NCBI GenBank assembly: GCA_002345965.1
Contig: DDTF01000029.1
Span: 1 to 64,000 of the forward strand
Origin: Flammeovirgaceae bacterium UBA2371
GTDB taxonomy: Bacteria; Bacteroidota; Bacteroidia; Cytophagales; Cyclobacteriaceae
Direction: 5' to 3'
DNA length: 64,000 nt
The notes under the pieces are model-generated. The model worked only from the letters and a program-made list of their open reading frames with translations, did no database searches and was not told the origin of the DNA. The translations under genes and the position numbers were made by a program. The first letter of the stretch is position 1. Every line of letters starts with the position of its first letter. This document shows positions 27,124 to 35,562 of the stretch, one piece after another.

Positions 27124-27558
27124 ATGGACATTCAAACAGAAATAACTTTAATCCCCCGTTTATTACTGGCCGTAGTATTGGGAGTTCTCATTGGTCTGGA
27201 TAGGGAAATTGATGGGCACGATGCAGGCATCCGTACGTATGCAGCAGTTTGCCTTGGTGCTGCGCTAATTACTATTATCAATACGCACATCATAGTGGCA
27301 GATCAAACCCGTATCGTAGCCAACATTGTTTCAGGTGTTGGTTTTTTAGGAGCAGGGATAATTTTTAAGGATACGTCAAAAAACTTTATTTCCGGATTAA
27401 CTACGGCAGCTACGATTTGGGCAACAGCAGGGGTTGGCATTGGTATAGGATACGGTATGTATCTGATAAGCTCCGTCACTGCTGCACTTCTTATCCTTCT
27501 TTTAGTATCACACCATTTTCCTTTCTTAAAGAAAAAAAGTAAAAAAGAACCGCTATGA
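27124..27558 (+). CDS. MgtC/SapB-family membrane protein
   Basis: 144 residues with four membrane helices. The signature GLDREIDGHDAGIRTYAAVC at about residues 23-42 and VSGVGFLGAGIIFKD at about 66-80 mark the MgtC family. Only the membrane domain is present; the C-terminal ACT-like domain of MgtC is missing, as in many SapB-type members. Its stop overlaps the start of the next ATPase by four bases. Confidence 0.88.
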   Translation: MDIQTEITLIPRLLLAVVLGVLIGLDREIDGHDAGIRTYAAVCLGAALITIINTHIIVADQTRIVANIVSGVGFLGAGIIFKDTSKNFISGLTTAATIWATAGVGIGIGYGMYLISSVTAALLILLLVSHHFPFLKKKSKKEPL

Positions 27559-30050
27559 AAAAAACACAAATAAAAATCTCTCTTTTACTTCCCGAAGTAC
27601 CGAACGAGAAAGATCAGTGTGTGCAAAAACTGATCAAACAGCTTCAAGGTACGGAAGGCCTGGAAAAAGTGCATGTATCAGATGAAACGTATGATAGTGT
27701 ACCGCAACTCTGTTTTCATTACGATCCGGAGCTGATCTCCATAGACCGTATCCAATCGCTGGCAGAGCAAACCGGGGCAGAGATCACAGGTAAATTCGGG
27801 CACAAACTCATAGAAGTAGATGGTATTCGGCATACGCGCCATGCCCGTCACATCGAGCACAACCTCAAGGAAGTGGATGGCATATTAGAAGCCTCCGTAT
27901 CTGCATCAGGAATGGTGCGAGTAGAGTTTGATACCAAAAAAACGGATGAAGCAGAAATTCTGAAAACTTTGAGAAAAGAAGGGCTTGATTTATCGGACAC
28001 AAAAGTAAGTGCCCTACGCTTTCTACCGAAGGTTGAAAAAGCCGATGAAGATGGCGAACAAAAAGCTGACAAAAAGGAACATGACCATAAGGAAGGAGAA
28101 GACGATGAGCACGGTGGCATTTTAGGTAAAAATACCGAGCTCATCTTCTCCATTGTATGCGGGGCATTGCTGGGTATTGGCTTTGGGCTTTCTTACGTAG
28201 ATGCCGTTTCCTCCTGGGTAAGCCTCTCACTTTACATCGCAGCATATTTCTTTGGCGGCTTTTTTACGGCTAAAGAAGCGGTTCAAACTGTTCTTAAAGG
28301 TGGATTTGAAATCGATTTTCTCATGTTGGTCGCAGCTATCGGTGCGGCTATTTTAGGTGAATGGGCAGAAGGTGCTTTGTTGCTCTTCCTTTTTAGTCTG
28401 GGTCATGCCATGGAACATTATGCGATGAACAAGGCGCGAAAATCCATTGCTGCATTGGCTGAATTAGCTCCAAAGACTGCCCTACGCAAGAAAAACGGAA
28501 AGACGGAAGAAATAGGGATTGAAGAACTAATTATTGGTGACATTATCGTAGTAAAGCCTAATAGTAAAATCTCAGCGGATGGCGTAGTGGTAAATGGCAA
28601 CAGCAGCGTGAACCAGGCGCCTATCACAGGAGAAAGTGTGCCGGTAGATAAATTGCCTGTTGATGATCCTGAAAAAGAATGGTCAAAGACAACTGACATT
28701 AAACCAGAAAATCGGGTATTTTCAGGAACCATTAATGGCAACAGTACTTTAGAAATAAAAGTAATTAAAGAAGCCAGTGACTCAACTCTTACCCGTTTGG
28801 TAAAGTTGGTCAATGAAGCCCAAACCCAAAAATCACCTACCCAACTTCTTACGGATAAGTTTGAGAAATACTTCGTGCCTTCTGTACTGGCACTGGTGGT
28901 ACTATTGCTAGGTGCTTTTTTGGTCATTGACGAAACCTTTAGTGAGAGTTTTTACCGCGCGATGGCCGTACTGGTTGCTGCAAGTCCATGTGCGTTGGCG
29001 ATCTCCACGCCTAGCGCTGTTTTGAGTGGGGTTGCCCGCGCTGCAAAAGGTGGTGTGCTTATAAAAGGTGGACGGCCGTTGGAAGATTTGGGCGTTTTGA
29101 CAGCACTGGCCTTCGACAAAACCGGAACGCTAACCGAGGGAAAACCTAAACTCACCAAAGTAGTGCCTCTTGGGAACGTGAGTGAAAATGAACTTTTAAA
29201 AATAGCGGTGGCGGTGGAAAACCTAAGTGACCACCCGCTGGCAAAAGCGGTAGTGAGGGATGGGAAAGAGCAGCTAAAAGATACAGTCATTCCAGAAGCG
29301 AGTGATCTTGAAGCCGTGTTGGGGAAAGGGATCAAAGCTTCGCTGGGAAGTGATAAAATCTACATAGGAAACCTTGACTTGTTTGAGGACCTGGATGAAA
29401 ATAAACCTTCCAAAGAAACAGAAGAACAAGTAAGGGAACTCGAAGGAGGTGGCAACACCACAATGCTGATCCGCAGGAACGCAGAATACATTGGTATGAT
29501 AGCTCTAATGGACACACCGCGTGAATCGGCAAAGGCAACTCTGGCCGAACTGAAAAAAATTGGCATAAAGCGCATGATCATGCTTACCGGGGATAACCAG
29601 CAAGTAGCCGATGCGGTAGCCAAAGAAATCGGACTTACAGATGCCTGGGGAAGCTTGTTGCCCGAAGAAAAAGTGGATGCTATCAAAAAATTGAAAGAAC
29701 AAGAATCTAAAGTAGCGATGGTTGGTGATGGTGTGAATGATGCCCCGGCCATGGCCAACAGCACGGTAGGTATTGCTATGGGAGCTGCCGGAAGTGATGT
29801 AGCTCTGGAAACAGCCGATATCGCCTTGATGGCGGACAAACTGGAAACTTTGCCTTTTGCAATTGGCTTAAGTAGAAAGGCTAAGGGCATTATCAAGCAA
29901 AACCTCTGGGTGAGTTTGGGAATAGTAGCCATTCTCATTCCATCTACCATTTTGGGATTGGCTAATATCGGCATTGCGGTATTGATCCATGAAGGTTCTA
30001 CGTTGGTTGTTGTTTTTAATGCGTTAAGGTTGTTGGCTTATAAAAAGTAG
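27555..30050 (+). CDS. P1B-4 type metal-exporting ATPase with His-rich linker
   Basis: 831 residues. Two N-terminal ferredoxin-like segments lack the CxxC motif (one has RHTRHARHIEHN) and are followed by a Asp/Glu/His/Lys-rich linker (about 160-190, with HDHKEGEDDEHGG). The membrane core has SPCAL in TM6 and HEGST in the last helix, the P1B-4 signature (Co and other divalent or Fe export). DKTGT and GDGVNDAP are intact. It complements the P1B-2 pump upstream. Confidence 0.9.
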   Translation: MKKTQIKISLLLPEVPNEKDQCVQKLIKQLQGTEGLEKVHVSDETYDSVPQLCFHYDPELISIDRIQSLAEQTGAEITGKFGHKLIEVDGIRHTRHARHIEHNLKEVDGILEASVSASGMVRVEFDTKKTDEAEILKTLRKEGLDLSDTKVSALRFLPKVEKADEDGEQKADKKEHDHKEGEDDEHGGILGKNTELIFSIVCGALLGIGFGLSYVDAVSSWVSLSLYIAAYFFGGFFTAKEAVQTVLKGGFEIDFLMLVAAIGAAILGEWAEGALLLFLFSLGHAMEHYAMNKARKSIAALAELAPKTALRKKNGKTEEIGIEELIIGDIIVVKPNSKISADGVVVNGNSSVNQAPITGESVPVDKLPVDDPEKEWSKTTDIKPENRVFSGTINGNSTLEIKVIKEASDSTLTRLVKLVNEAQTQKSPTQLLTDKFEKYFVPSVLALVVLLLGAFLVIDETFSESFYRAMAVLVAASPCALAISTPSAVLSGVARAAKGGVLIKGGRPLEDLGVLTALAFDKTGTLTEGKPKLTKVVPLGNVSENELLKIAVAVENLSDHPLAKAVVRDGKEQLKDTVIPEASDLEAVLGKGIKASLGSDKIYIGNLDLFEDLDENKPSKETEEQVRELEGGGNTTMLIRRNAEYIGMIALMDTPRESAKATLAELKKIGIKRMIMLTGDNQQVADAVAKEIGLTDAWGSLLPEEKVDAIKKLKEQESKVAMVGDGVNDAPAMANSTVGIAMGAAGSDVALETADIALMADKLETLPFAIGLSRKAKGIIKQNLWVSLGIVAILIPSTILGLANIGIAVLIHEGSTLVVVFNALRLLAYKK

Positions 30051-30088
30051 ACAGACATCATTTAAATGAACCCTAATCAATTTAGAAA

Positions 30089-30762
30089 ATGAATTTAGAT
30101 AAACGTATTTCAAGAATCGCAGGAATTTTAATTCTATTCGGAATGCTGGCTGGACTATTAAGCATTGTTCCTTCAGTAGAAAGTACCGAGTTCCTCAAAG
30201 AATTATTTCCCAATAGAAGCCAGGTGTTGATTGGAGCAGTTTTTCAATTTCTGTTGGTTCCTATCTACATTGGATTTGCACTTATACTATTTAAAACCCT
30301 AAAAGCACATAAGGGAAACAGCGCTATTGGATTTGTGGGATTTAGGATGATAGCCGGGGCATTTCAAATTTTCGGAGTGATTTTACTACCCCTGTTCATT
30401 TATCTTAGTAAGACTTATCTGACTTCTACAGGAGAAAGTTTGCTGTACCTTGAAAGTTAGGTGAAATGTTAAAGATAATCAGGGATTTGACCAATCATTT
30501 GGGCGTGATGGTAGCAACAGGATTAGGCAATCTATTGCTGTACCATATACTTTTTAGCGGAAAGTATATTCCGAAGTGGTTAACGATATGGGGCATCATT
30601 GGAAATGCGCTTATAATCCTGGCAAGTTTCCTGATATTATTCAGGTGTTGATGTGGTATCAACAACATATATCGCTATAACCATACCACTGGTCGTACAA
30701 GAATTAGTTTTTGCTTTTTGGTTAATGTTCAAAGGATTGAATCCGGAGTATGCAAACCAATT
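30089..30762 (+). pseudogene. DUF4386-type membrane protein broken by two frameshifts
   Basis: Three consecutive reading-frame pieces (30089-30460, 30466-30651, 30653 onward) join into one membrane protein. Restoring one T in AGTTAGG near 30456 continues frame 1 into frame 2 (LYLES then LGEMLKIIRDL). A one-base excess near 30643 shifts back (LILF then VDVVSTTYIAI). The two changes compensate in register but leave two stops. The 3' end is replaced at about 30763 by ATPase sequence. The gene is almost certainly dead unless the errors are sequencing faults. Confidence 0.75.
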
Positions 30763-30886
30763 AATTGTAATGATCCTGGGAGCATTTGGTATGGCCACTA
30801 TGTGGGAAGCCGTATTCGCAGATGTGGGTGTAGCCTTTCTGGCTATTCTTAATGCTGTTAGGATTCAGGGTATGCGGTTTTATTGA
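30763..30886 (+). pseudogene. 3' fragment of a P1B-2 ATPase fused to the pseudogene
   Basis: About 40 codons (LIVMILGAFGMATMWEAVFA onward) match the last codons of the ATPase at 24171 (LIVMILGALGLASMWEAVFA) at both protein and DNA level. The match begins abruptly after DUF4386 sequence. This is a recombination scar: a diverged ATPase tail joined in frame to an unrelated gene. The last residues (RIQGMRFY) differ from RIQKMKF, so it is not a recent copy. Confidence 0.8.
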
Positions 30887-30955
30887 TTGACTGAATCACC
30901 AATTTGTTAATAACAATGTTAAAGTAATGAAGGGACAAGTTGCAAGATGCGATAG

Positions 30956-30990
30956 CAAAAAAGTCATATCGGCTATTTCTGATATGGCTC
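30956..30990 (-). terminator. Intrinsic terminator for the 31044 gene
   Basis: Read on the minus strand: GCCATATC, a 10-nt loop, GATATGAC (one internal mismatch) and a run of T (plus-strand A-run 30956-30962). It lies about 55 nt past the stop of the minus-strand gene. On the plus strand the same stem could end the pseudogene transcript. Confidence 0.6.
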
Positions 30991-31043
30991 TTGACTTGTG
31001 TAACTCGTAAAGTTACTGTTTGACAAATATCATTATTTATTTT

Positions 31044-31379
31044 TTACAACTTGTATTTTTCAGAGCGGATTGGCTTTACCTTTTGCTGTATCCTTTTAGA
31101 AATCGTCCACGCAGGGTACCCATGTGAAATCATATTGCCCGGGATGGCTTCTCTGGTAAGGTGATTGCTCGTTAAAACCACTCCCTTCAACAGCATAGTG
31201 GGATATCCAATTGATTTAACAGTTAGCAAATGTTCATTTACAAGCCAATTCCTATTGCTGATTCTCACAACCTCTTTGGAGATTGGCCGAATACTTTTTA
31301 CTCTCGAATTTTGCGCTGAGACGACAGAACCAGCCAGTAATAATGAACTGGCAAGAGCGACTACACATAAAGTTTTCAT
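31044..31379 (-). CDS. Small secreted protein of unknown function
   Basis: 111 residues from the ATG at 31379 (MKTLCVVALASSLLLAGSVV), signal peptide ending near VSAQN. A longer reading to 31460 adds residues without a signal peptide and is rejected. The mature part is basic (many Lys/Arg/Ile), about 90 residues. I do not recognise a family. It is divergent from the gene at 31605; the 225-nt gap between them is full of regulatory-looking repeats. Confidence 0.6.
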   Translation of the reverse strand: MKTLCVVALASSLLLAGSVVSAQNSRVKSIRPISKEVVRISNRNWLVNEHLLTVKSIGYPTMLLKGVVLTSNHLTREAIPGNMISHGYPAWTISKRIQQKVKPIRSEKYKL

Positions 31380-31455
31380 AATTGTTGTACATTGTGTGAA
31401 CCATATTGAAATTTCTTTCAAGCATTTGCAGGGTTGTCTTAATGCTGTGACTTCC

Positions 31456-31474
31456 ATCAATACTTGTTATTGAT
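31456..31474. promoter_or_regulatory. Dyad ATCAATA-N5-TATTGAT
   Basis: Perfect 7-bp inverted repeat with a 5-nt spacer in the divergent intergenic region between 31379 and 31605. It is operator-like; its regulator is unknown. Confidence 0.4.
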
Positions 31475-31505
31475 TTACACGATAAATATATCTTTTCGTT
31501 TAATA

Positions 31506-31533
31506 AACCTGCATGATATCAATCATGCAGGTT
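31506..31533. promoter_or_regulatory. Perfect 12-bp hairpin next to shared promoter element
   Basis: AACCTGCATGAT / ATCATGCAGGTT with a 4-nt loop. It ends 4 nt before shared element A. No gene reads into it on the plus strand, so it is not an obvious terminator; an insulator, a DNA-binding dyad or a hairpin in a divergent leader are possible. Confidence 0.5.
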
Positions 31534-31537
31534 GCTC

Positions 31538-31566
31538 ATTAAAGTATAACATTTAGCCAAAATCAT
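31538..31566 (+). promoter_or_regulatory. Shared island promoter element, site A
   Basis: ATTAAAGTATAAC, six bases, then CCAAAATCAT. CC is at 31557, exactly 36 nt before TATTTG at 31593 (part of the -7-like TGTATTTG). The gene at 31605 follows 7 nt after the -7 box, so the transcript is nearly leaderless. Matches sites B to G. Confidence 0.7.
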
Positions 31567-31604
31567 AAACGCATCTTTCATTGATTTTTCTGTATTTGCA
31601 AATA

Positions 31605-32159
31605 ATGATACGCACGAATATCATCAGTTTTGTACTGCTCTTTGCAATGCCTGGAATTGCGCAATCTGCGTTGGGACAAAATACCTACAGATCAAAAGAT
31701 GGATCCTTGTCAGTAACAATAGTCTATCAAGGTCAACTGATTACTGCGCACACCAAGAAAGTACACGTATCGTTAGATTATGAAACATCCGCCTTTGTAT
31801 TTCGACTGGCTCCCGCAGATCTCCACACGGGTATCGATTCTCTTGATCGGAAGTTGAGTCGCCAAACAACAAACTTTGTCTTAAAAGGAAACTTCGGCCT
31901 CAGTGAAATCAGAACAACTCAGCATCCTCCGCAGGACTTTCTATTCTCAGGGACGTTAGTAACAGGACAAGGAAAAAAGACTGAAATTTCTGGCACCGGA
32001 AGACTTGAACATATTGACGGAGGGGAAGAGATGGCCTGTGAACTGGCCGCCTACTTTGATACTACACCTGATGCCATTGGTATTGAAAGCAAAGAGGGAG
32101 AACGAACCGTAAAGGTCCAATTCTACAAAACCATTCTAAAAAGATATACAACTTACTAA
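31605..32159 (+). CDS. Secreted protein of unknown function under element A
   Basis: 184 residues from ATG 31605; an upstream TTG at 31581 lies before the predicted transcription start. Signal peptide ends near GIAQSALGQ. The mature protein is beta-rich (YRSKDGSLSVTIVYQGQLI, FLFSGTLVTGQGKKTEISGT), reminiscent of YceI-like lipid-binding barrels in length and strand pattern, but I cannot assign it. It is the first gene of a regulon unit. Confidence 0.65.
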   Translation: MIRTNIISFVLLFAMPGIAQSALGQNTYRSKDGSLSVTIVYQGQLITAHTKKVHVSLDYETSAFVFRLAPADLHTGIDSLDRKLSRQTTNFVLKGNFGLSEIRTTQHPPQDFLFSGTLVTGQGKKTEISGTGRLEHIDGGEEMACELAAYFDTTPDAIGIESKEGERTVKVQFYKTILKRYTTY

Positions 32160-32211
32160 TGGAAATAATGGTGTAATGGCATCATAATAACTTGATCTTA
32201 AAATTGCTTGT

Positions 32212-32346
32212 ATGGCTAAGTCATGCTGTGAACCAAACCTTCCGGAACCTACACCCACTTCCAGAAAATGGATGAAGCGGTTTTGGTATGGCATCCTTTT
32301 GCTTATTGTCATACTGCTTTTGCTGGCTCAACTGTTTGGTTTGTGA
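32212..32346 (+). CDS. 44-residue CC-motif tail-anchored protein
   Basis: ATG to TGA. The soluble head has a vicinal cysteine pair (MAKSCCEPNLPEPTPTSRKW), then a basic patch and a single strongly hydrophobic C-terminal helix (YGILLLIVILLLLAQLFGL). The layout resembles small metal- or redox-linked membrane proteins. It is 52 nt after the 31605 gene on the same strand and is probably in its transcript. Confidence 0.55.
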   Translation: MAKSCCEPNLPEPTPTSRKWMKRFWYGILLLIVILLLLAQLFGL

Positions 32347-32404
32347 TTACCATCTTTTGTGTTTTACGGAAATGAAAGGCTTCCAACTTTTAGTTATCAA
32401 TCGA

Positions 32405-34084
32405 TTAACAATGTTCTCGTTCCAGCAGAATAAATTGTAATGGCAGCATCGTGAGCCTGATATAATTGATCTGCTCGTTTTCTATACTTTGAACAGGCAC
32501 AGTGCCTAAACCCCCAAATAAAAATCGATAGCTGCTACATCCGTTCGATTCAACTTGGATGTATTCAGTTTTGGTCTTATTGATGGAAGCATTGTAGGCA
32601 ATAATAATTTCATCGTCAAAAAGCAGGCGGGAAAAAGCAAGCAGACATTCTTTGCATTCCGGAAAATGGAAACGAATGCCATCGGTCGATGTAGGCCTCG
32701 CATACATGCGCCCAAACTTTAGTGCGCGTTTGGTTTTACGCAAGGCGGCAAGTTGAGCGATACCCTTATAGATACCAGATTCTGTATTTAACGCGTTCGT
32801 TGTTCTGTCATTCAAACTGAACATAGCTTCGCGAACACCCCAATCACCTTCCGCAGTACCATCAAAACCCTGCTCTGTGCCGTAATAAATGCATGGTGTC
32901 CCTAGTGCACAAAGCAAAAAACCCATGCCTGCAATAATTTGTTCTTCGTTAGCATCCTTCCCGAAGCGATGTTTAACAGACTGTCCTACCTGATCATGAT
33001 TATCCAAAAAGGTTACCAGAAATTCACCAAACTCACCGCGATGAAGTGCGGTTTGTCGAAGTGATTCGTAGCGATCAATTAACCGCCCGGGTGATGTTTT
33101 TCCTAAAATTACATCCGGAAGGATATGGTGTAGCGGGAAGTCTAATACGGAATTAAGACCATAGTATATAGTCTTGTCATCGACAGAAACAGATGTTTTT
33201 GGTCCTATATAGTTATTATAGAGATGATCTGGCCCAACTAATTCACCAAATAAGAAAAAGTTTTTCTTTCCCAGGGAATAGGCATATTCCCTTACTGAAG
33301 AGCAAAATCTACTTACGGCTAGCTCACTCATGTGCTTTACGGCATCTAACCGGAAACCGTCCACATCCACTTCGCGAATCCAGTAACAATGAATCTTGAT
33401 TAACTGCTCCTGTAACCAAAGCGATTGCGGGGAATCGTCCAGCGCAAAGGTTTTCAAAGCGCTAAAGTCCCCATCGCGTGTTTCGGGTACTGCTTCAAAG
33501 TTTCTGATTCTTCCTTTGCGTGCATACAATTCTGGATTACGCAATTCAGATGGAAGAGGCCGATCTTCGTAACGCCAGCCTCCAAATGGAAATACCTGGC
33601 CTTGATAATAATAATAAGGAACATCTTCGGGATAGAACCAATTGTCACCGGAGTGGTGCAACACAATATCAAGAAATACTCGTATGTCCATGGCATGCGC
33701 CTTATCAACCAATTCCTCTAAATCTTCCTTTGTCCCAAACCGCTTGTCAATTTCCAAATAGTTTTGAATCGCATAGCCGTGATATGATTCTGGATTGTTC
33801 TCAAATACCGGGCTAAGCCATAATGCAGTGCACCCTAAGTCCTGGATGTAGTCAAGATGATTGATGATGCCGCGGATCGTGCCACCACAAATTTTCTGGA
33901 GATCTTCTTTGGTCCCGAAACCTGATTGACGGTCAACTCCTTTTTTCGGTTTCCGTTTTCGATCATCATGGAACCGGTCTACCAAGAGGAAGTAGATAAA
34001 TTCTTCGCGCCATTCGCGATGGCAGTTTGTCCAGTATTTCTTATCTGGTCTCGGCTGAAGGTTTATTTCTTGAACTGATGTCAT
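32405..34084 (-). CDS. GH13 alpha-amylase family glucan hydrolase
   Basis: 559 residues. The (beta/alpha)8 catalytic triad is visible: nucleophile D in GFRLDAVKHM, acid/base E in FLFGELVGP and the third D in FLDNHDQVGQ. The fold starts with WREEFIYFLLVDRF. There is no signal peptide, so it acts in the cytoplasm on glycogen or maltodextrins. Its ATG overlaps the stop of the HMA-AraC regulator (34081-34084), i.e. regulator and enzyme are translationally coupled. Confidence 0.9.
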   Translation of the reverse strand: MTSVQEINLQPRPDKKYWTNCHREWREEFIYFLLVDRFHDDRKRKPKKGVDRQSGFGTKEDLQKICGGTIRGIINHLDYIQDLGCTALWLSPVFENNPESYHGYAIQNYLEIDKRFGTKEDLEELVDKAHAMDIRVFLDIVLHHSGDNWFYPEDVPYYYYQGQVFPFGGWRYEDRPLPSELRNPELYARKGRIRNFEAVPETRDGDFSALKTFALDDSPQSLWLQEQLIKIHCYWIREVDVDGFRLDAVKHMSELAVSRFCSSVREYAYSLGKKNFFLFGELVGPDHLYNNYIGPKTSVSVDDKTIYYGLNSVLDFPLHHILPDVILGKTSPGRLIDRYESLRQTALHRGEFGEFLVTFLDNHDQVGQSVKHRFGKDANEEQIIAGMGFLLCALGTPCIYYGTEQGFDGTAEGDWGVREAMFSLNDRTTNALNTESGIYKGIAQLAALRKTKRALKFGRMYARPTSTDGIRFHFPECKECLLAFSRLLFDDEIIIAYNASINKTKTEYIQVESNGCSSYRFLFGGLGTVPVQSIENEQINYIRLTMLPLQFILLEREHC

Positions 34085-34785
34085 TGTAGTACAAAGTTAT
34101 TGGTGGTTGTATGAGTAATTCTAGGAAATAGAGCCATACCTCGCGGGGTCTCCACGCACCCACAGTATTTATACTTTCTTGAACTTTTCATTTCAATGGT
34201 TGGCGTATCTTCAAGCTTACTAACGTGATCTAATCCATTTGATGAACATGACGTTTTATACTCTCTTACAGAATACCCAACTGTCTTCCTAAACTGACTT
34301 GAAACATGTTGCACGTTTGAATAGCCCAATCGATAGGAAATCTCACTGAGCGTAAGTTCTCCTTCACGAAGTAATTGTTTTACGCGTTCGATTTTCTGTT
34401 CGATCAGGTATGATTCAATTGTTCTATTCTCAGTTTTGGTAAACAACTTGGTTAAACCAAAGTAATTTTTAGCGAGTTGATCCGCCAGGTAAGCTGAAAG
34501 TTTACCTACCGTATTTCCAGCTTCTACTTCGTCAAGGTATTTCACTACCTGAACCTTGATTTCTTCAACCGTTACCTCCGCCTTTTCATGAACGAGGTAA
34601 AGCCCTACTTCGTTTAATTTCTTTTCGAGGGTTGGTAAAATGCTGTCACAAGGCGATGAAAAAATAACATGACCTAGTTCAACTTTGTGCGGAGACGCGT
34701 TCAGTTGCTGTAGTACTTGTTGGACGTAAATGATGCACCGTTCACACACCATATTTTTAATATGAAGTTCAAATGTTGTTTTCAT
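34081..34785 (-). CDS. HMA-AraC fusion regulator, copy 1 (coupled to amylase)
   Basis: 234 residues. Residues 1-70 resemble a heavy-metal-associated ferredoxin-like domain (FELHIKNMVCERCIIYVQQV), with MxCxxC at C14/C17. Residues ~85-180 form an AraC-type double helix-turn-helix (LTLSEISYRLGYSNVQHVSS, then QFRKTVGYSVREYK). A ~50-residue tail has a CGC motif. It is preceded by a His-rich secreted protein and followed, with a 4-nt overlap, by the GH13 gene. Metal or thiol sensing is inferred from the cysteines. Confidence 0.88.
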   Translation of the reverse strand: MKTTFELHIKNMVCERCIIYVQQVLQQLNASPHKVELGHVIFSSPCDSILPTLEKKLNEVGLYLVHEKAEVTVEEIKVQVVKYLDEVEAGNTVGKLSAYLADQLAKNYFGLTKLFTKTENRTIESYLIEQKIERVKQLLREGELTLSEISYRLGYSNVQHVSSQFRKTVGYSVREYKTSCSSNGLDHVSKLEDTPTIEMKSSRKYKYCGCVETPRGMALFPRITHTTTNNFVLQ

Positions 34786-34844
34786 GATACTGTTTCTTTT
34801 CTGATTTGTATGTTAAATAGAAATTCAATGAAGAACCGTGACGG

Positions 34845-34880
34845 TTACTTCAAAATCAGCGCGTATACATACACGCTCTG
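34845..34880 (-). terminator. Hairpin between His-rich gene and regulator
   Basis: On the minus strand AGCGTGTA-TGTA-TACGCGCT (one mismatch) is followed by GATTTTG. It could attenuate transcription from the His-rich gene into the regulator. The neighbouring AACCG-TGA-CGGTT dyad at about 34835-34847 might instead be an operator. Confidence 0.4.
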
Positions 34881-34889
34881 AAAAGAGTA

Positions 34890-35393
34890 TCAGATTAGAA
34901 AGGAACTTATTAGAATTCTAAGTCGATGGCCTACGGAATTTGGCGGAATCTTCAGCAGTACACCTAATGGATTGACATACTGAACTGAAGATAAAAGGTG
35001 ATATTGGTGAATTACTACTGCAAGCAGAATATGAGCATGCAATGGAGCCTTAACAATACTTACATCGCCACCATTGAAAAGAGACTTATAGAACTGATTG
35101 GTAATATCTTTGCAGCAATCATCATCTTGATCATTGTGAGCACCAGCATGCGGTTGTTCCGCAACTTCATTATCGTGTGAGTGATGTCTTTGATGTTCAT
35201 CGTGTTGGTGATGTTTACTTTTTGCTCCATTCACATGATGATTCAGTGCTAATAGGTCATGCTTGTTAGCGCCTGCCATGGAAGTACGATCTATACTGCA
35301 TACTATATCGCAGGTGGTTATAGCCAAAATAGAAATGGCAAATAGATATGCAATAGCACCTTTTCCTTTCCGTATGGTTTTAAAGTCCATCAT
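34890..35393 (-). CDS. His-rich envelope protein, cassette copy 1
   Basis: 167 residues: KTIRKGKGAIA head, hydrophobic segment, CDIVC motif, then a histidine-rich stretch (about residues 50-90, with KHHQHDEHQRHHSHDNE), a DDCCKDITNQFYKSLF block and a C-terminus ending ILISSFLI. The gene at 47504 shares every one of these blocks (GKTAIA, CDFFC, His-rich, EDCCDDLTKRFYSSL, LINSFLI). Both are followed by an HMA-AraC regulator. Envelope metal binding is inferred. Confidence 0.8.
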   Translation of the reverse strand: MMDFKTIRKGKGAIAYLFAISILAITTCDIVCSIDRTSMAGANKHDLLALNHHVNGAKSKHHQHDEHQRHHSHDNEVAEQPHAGAHNDQDDDCCKDITNQFYKSLFNGGDVSIVKAPLHAHILLAVVIHQYHLLSSVQYVNPLGVLLKIPPNSVGHRLRILISSFLI

Positions 35394-35450
35394 TTAAATG
35401 CTAAGCTATCTATGTAAGATGACTTAAAAGATGATGGACATCTTTCCGAA

Positions 35451-35468
35451 ATATGACTTTTGTCATAT
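35451..35468. promoter_or_regulatory. CRP/FNR-like dyad before the His-rich gene
   Basis: ATATGACTTTTGTCATAT is a perfect 7-4-7 inverted repeat. Read on the minus strand, a -7-like CATCTTTT lies about 27-34 nt past its centre, which would place the dyad near -41, the class-II CRP/FNR position. The gene starts 58 nt downstream of its edge at 35393. No CRP/FNR gene is in the window. Confidence 0.6.
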
Positions 35469-35562
35469 TCCTTGCCGGAATTGAAGAAAAGTGCATTGGA
35501 ATTTGCTTTTCGAATGCACTTCATAAGCGGAGATTGGAACTTGCCTGCTAATATTTTACTCC

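Noticed and set aside
28418..29974. Minus-strand ORFs opposite the P1B-4 ATPase
   Set aside because: Shadows of a gene whose motifs (SPCAL, DKTGT, HEGST) are intact.
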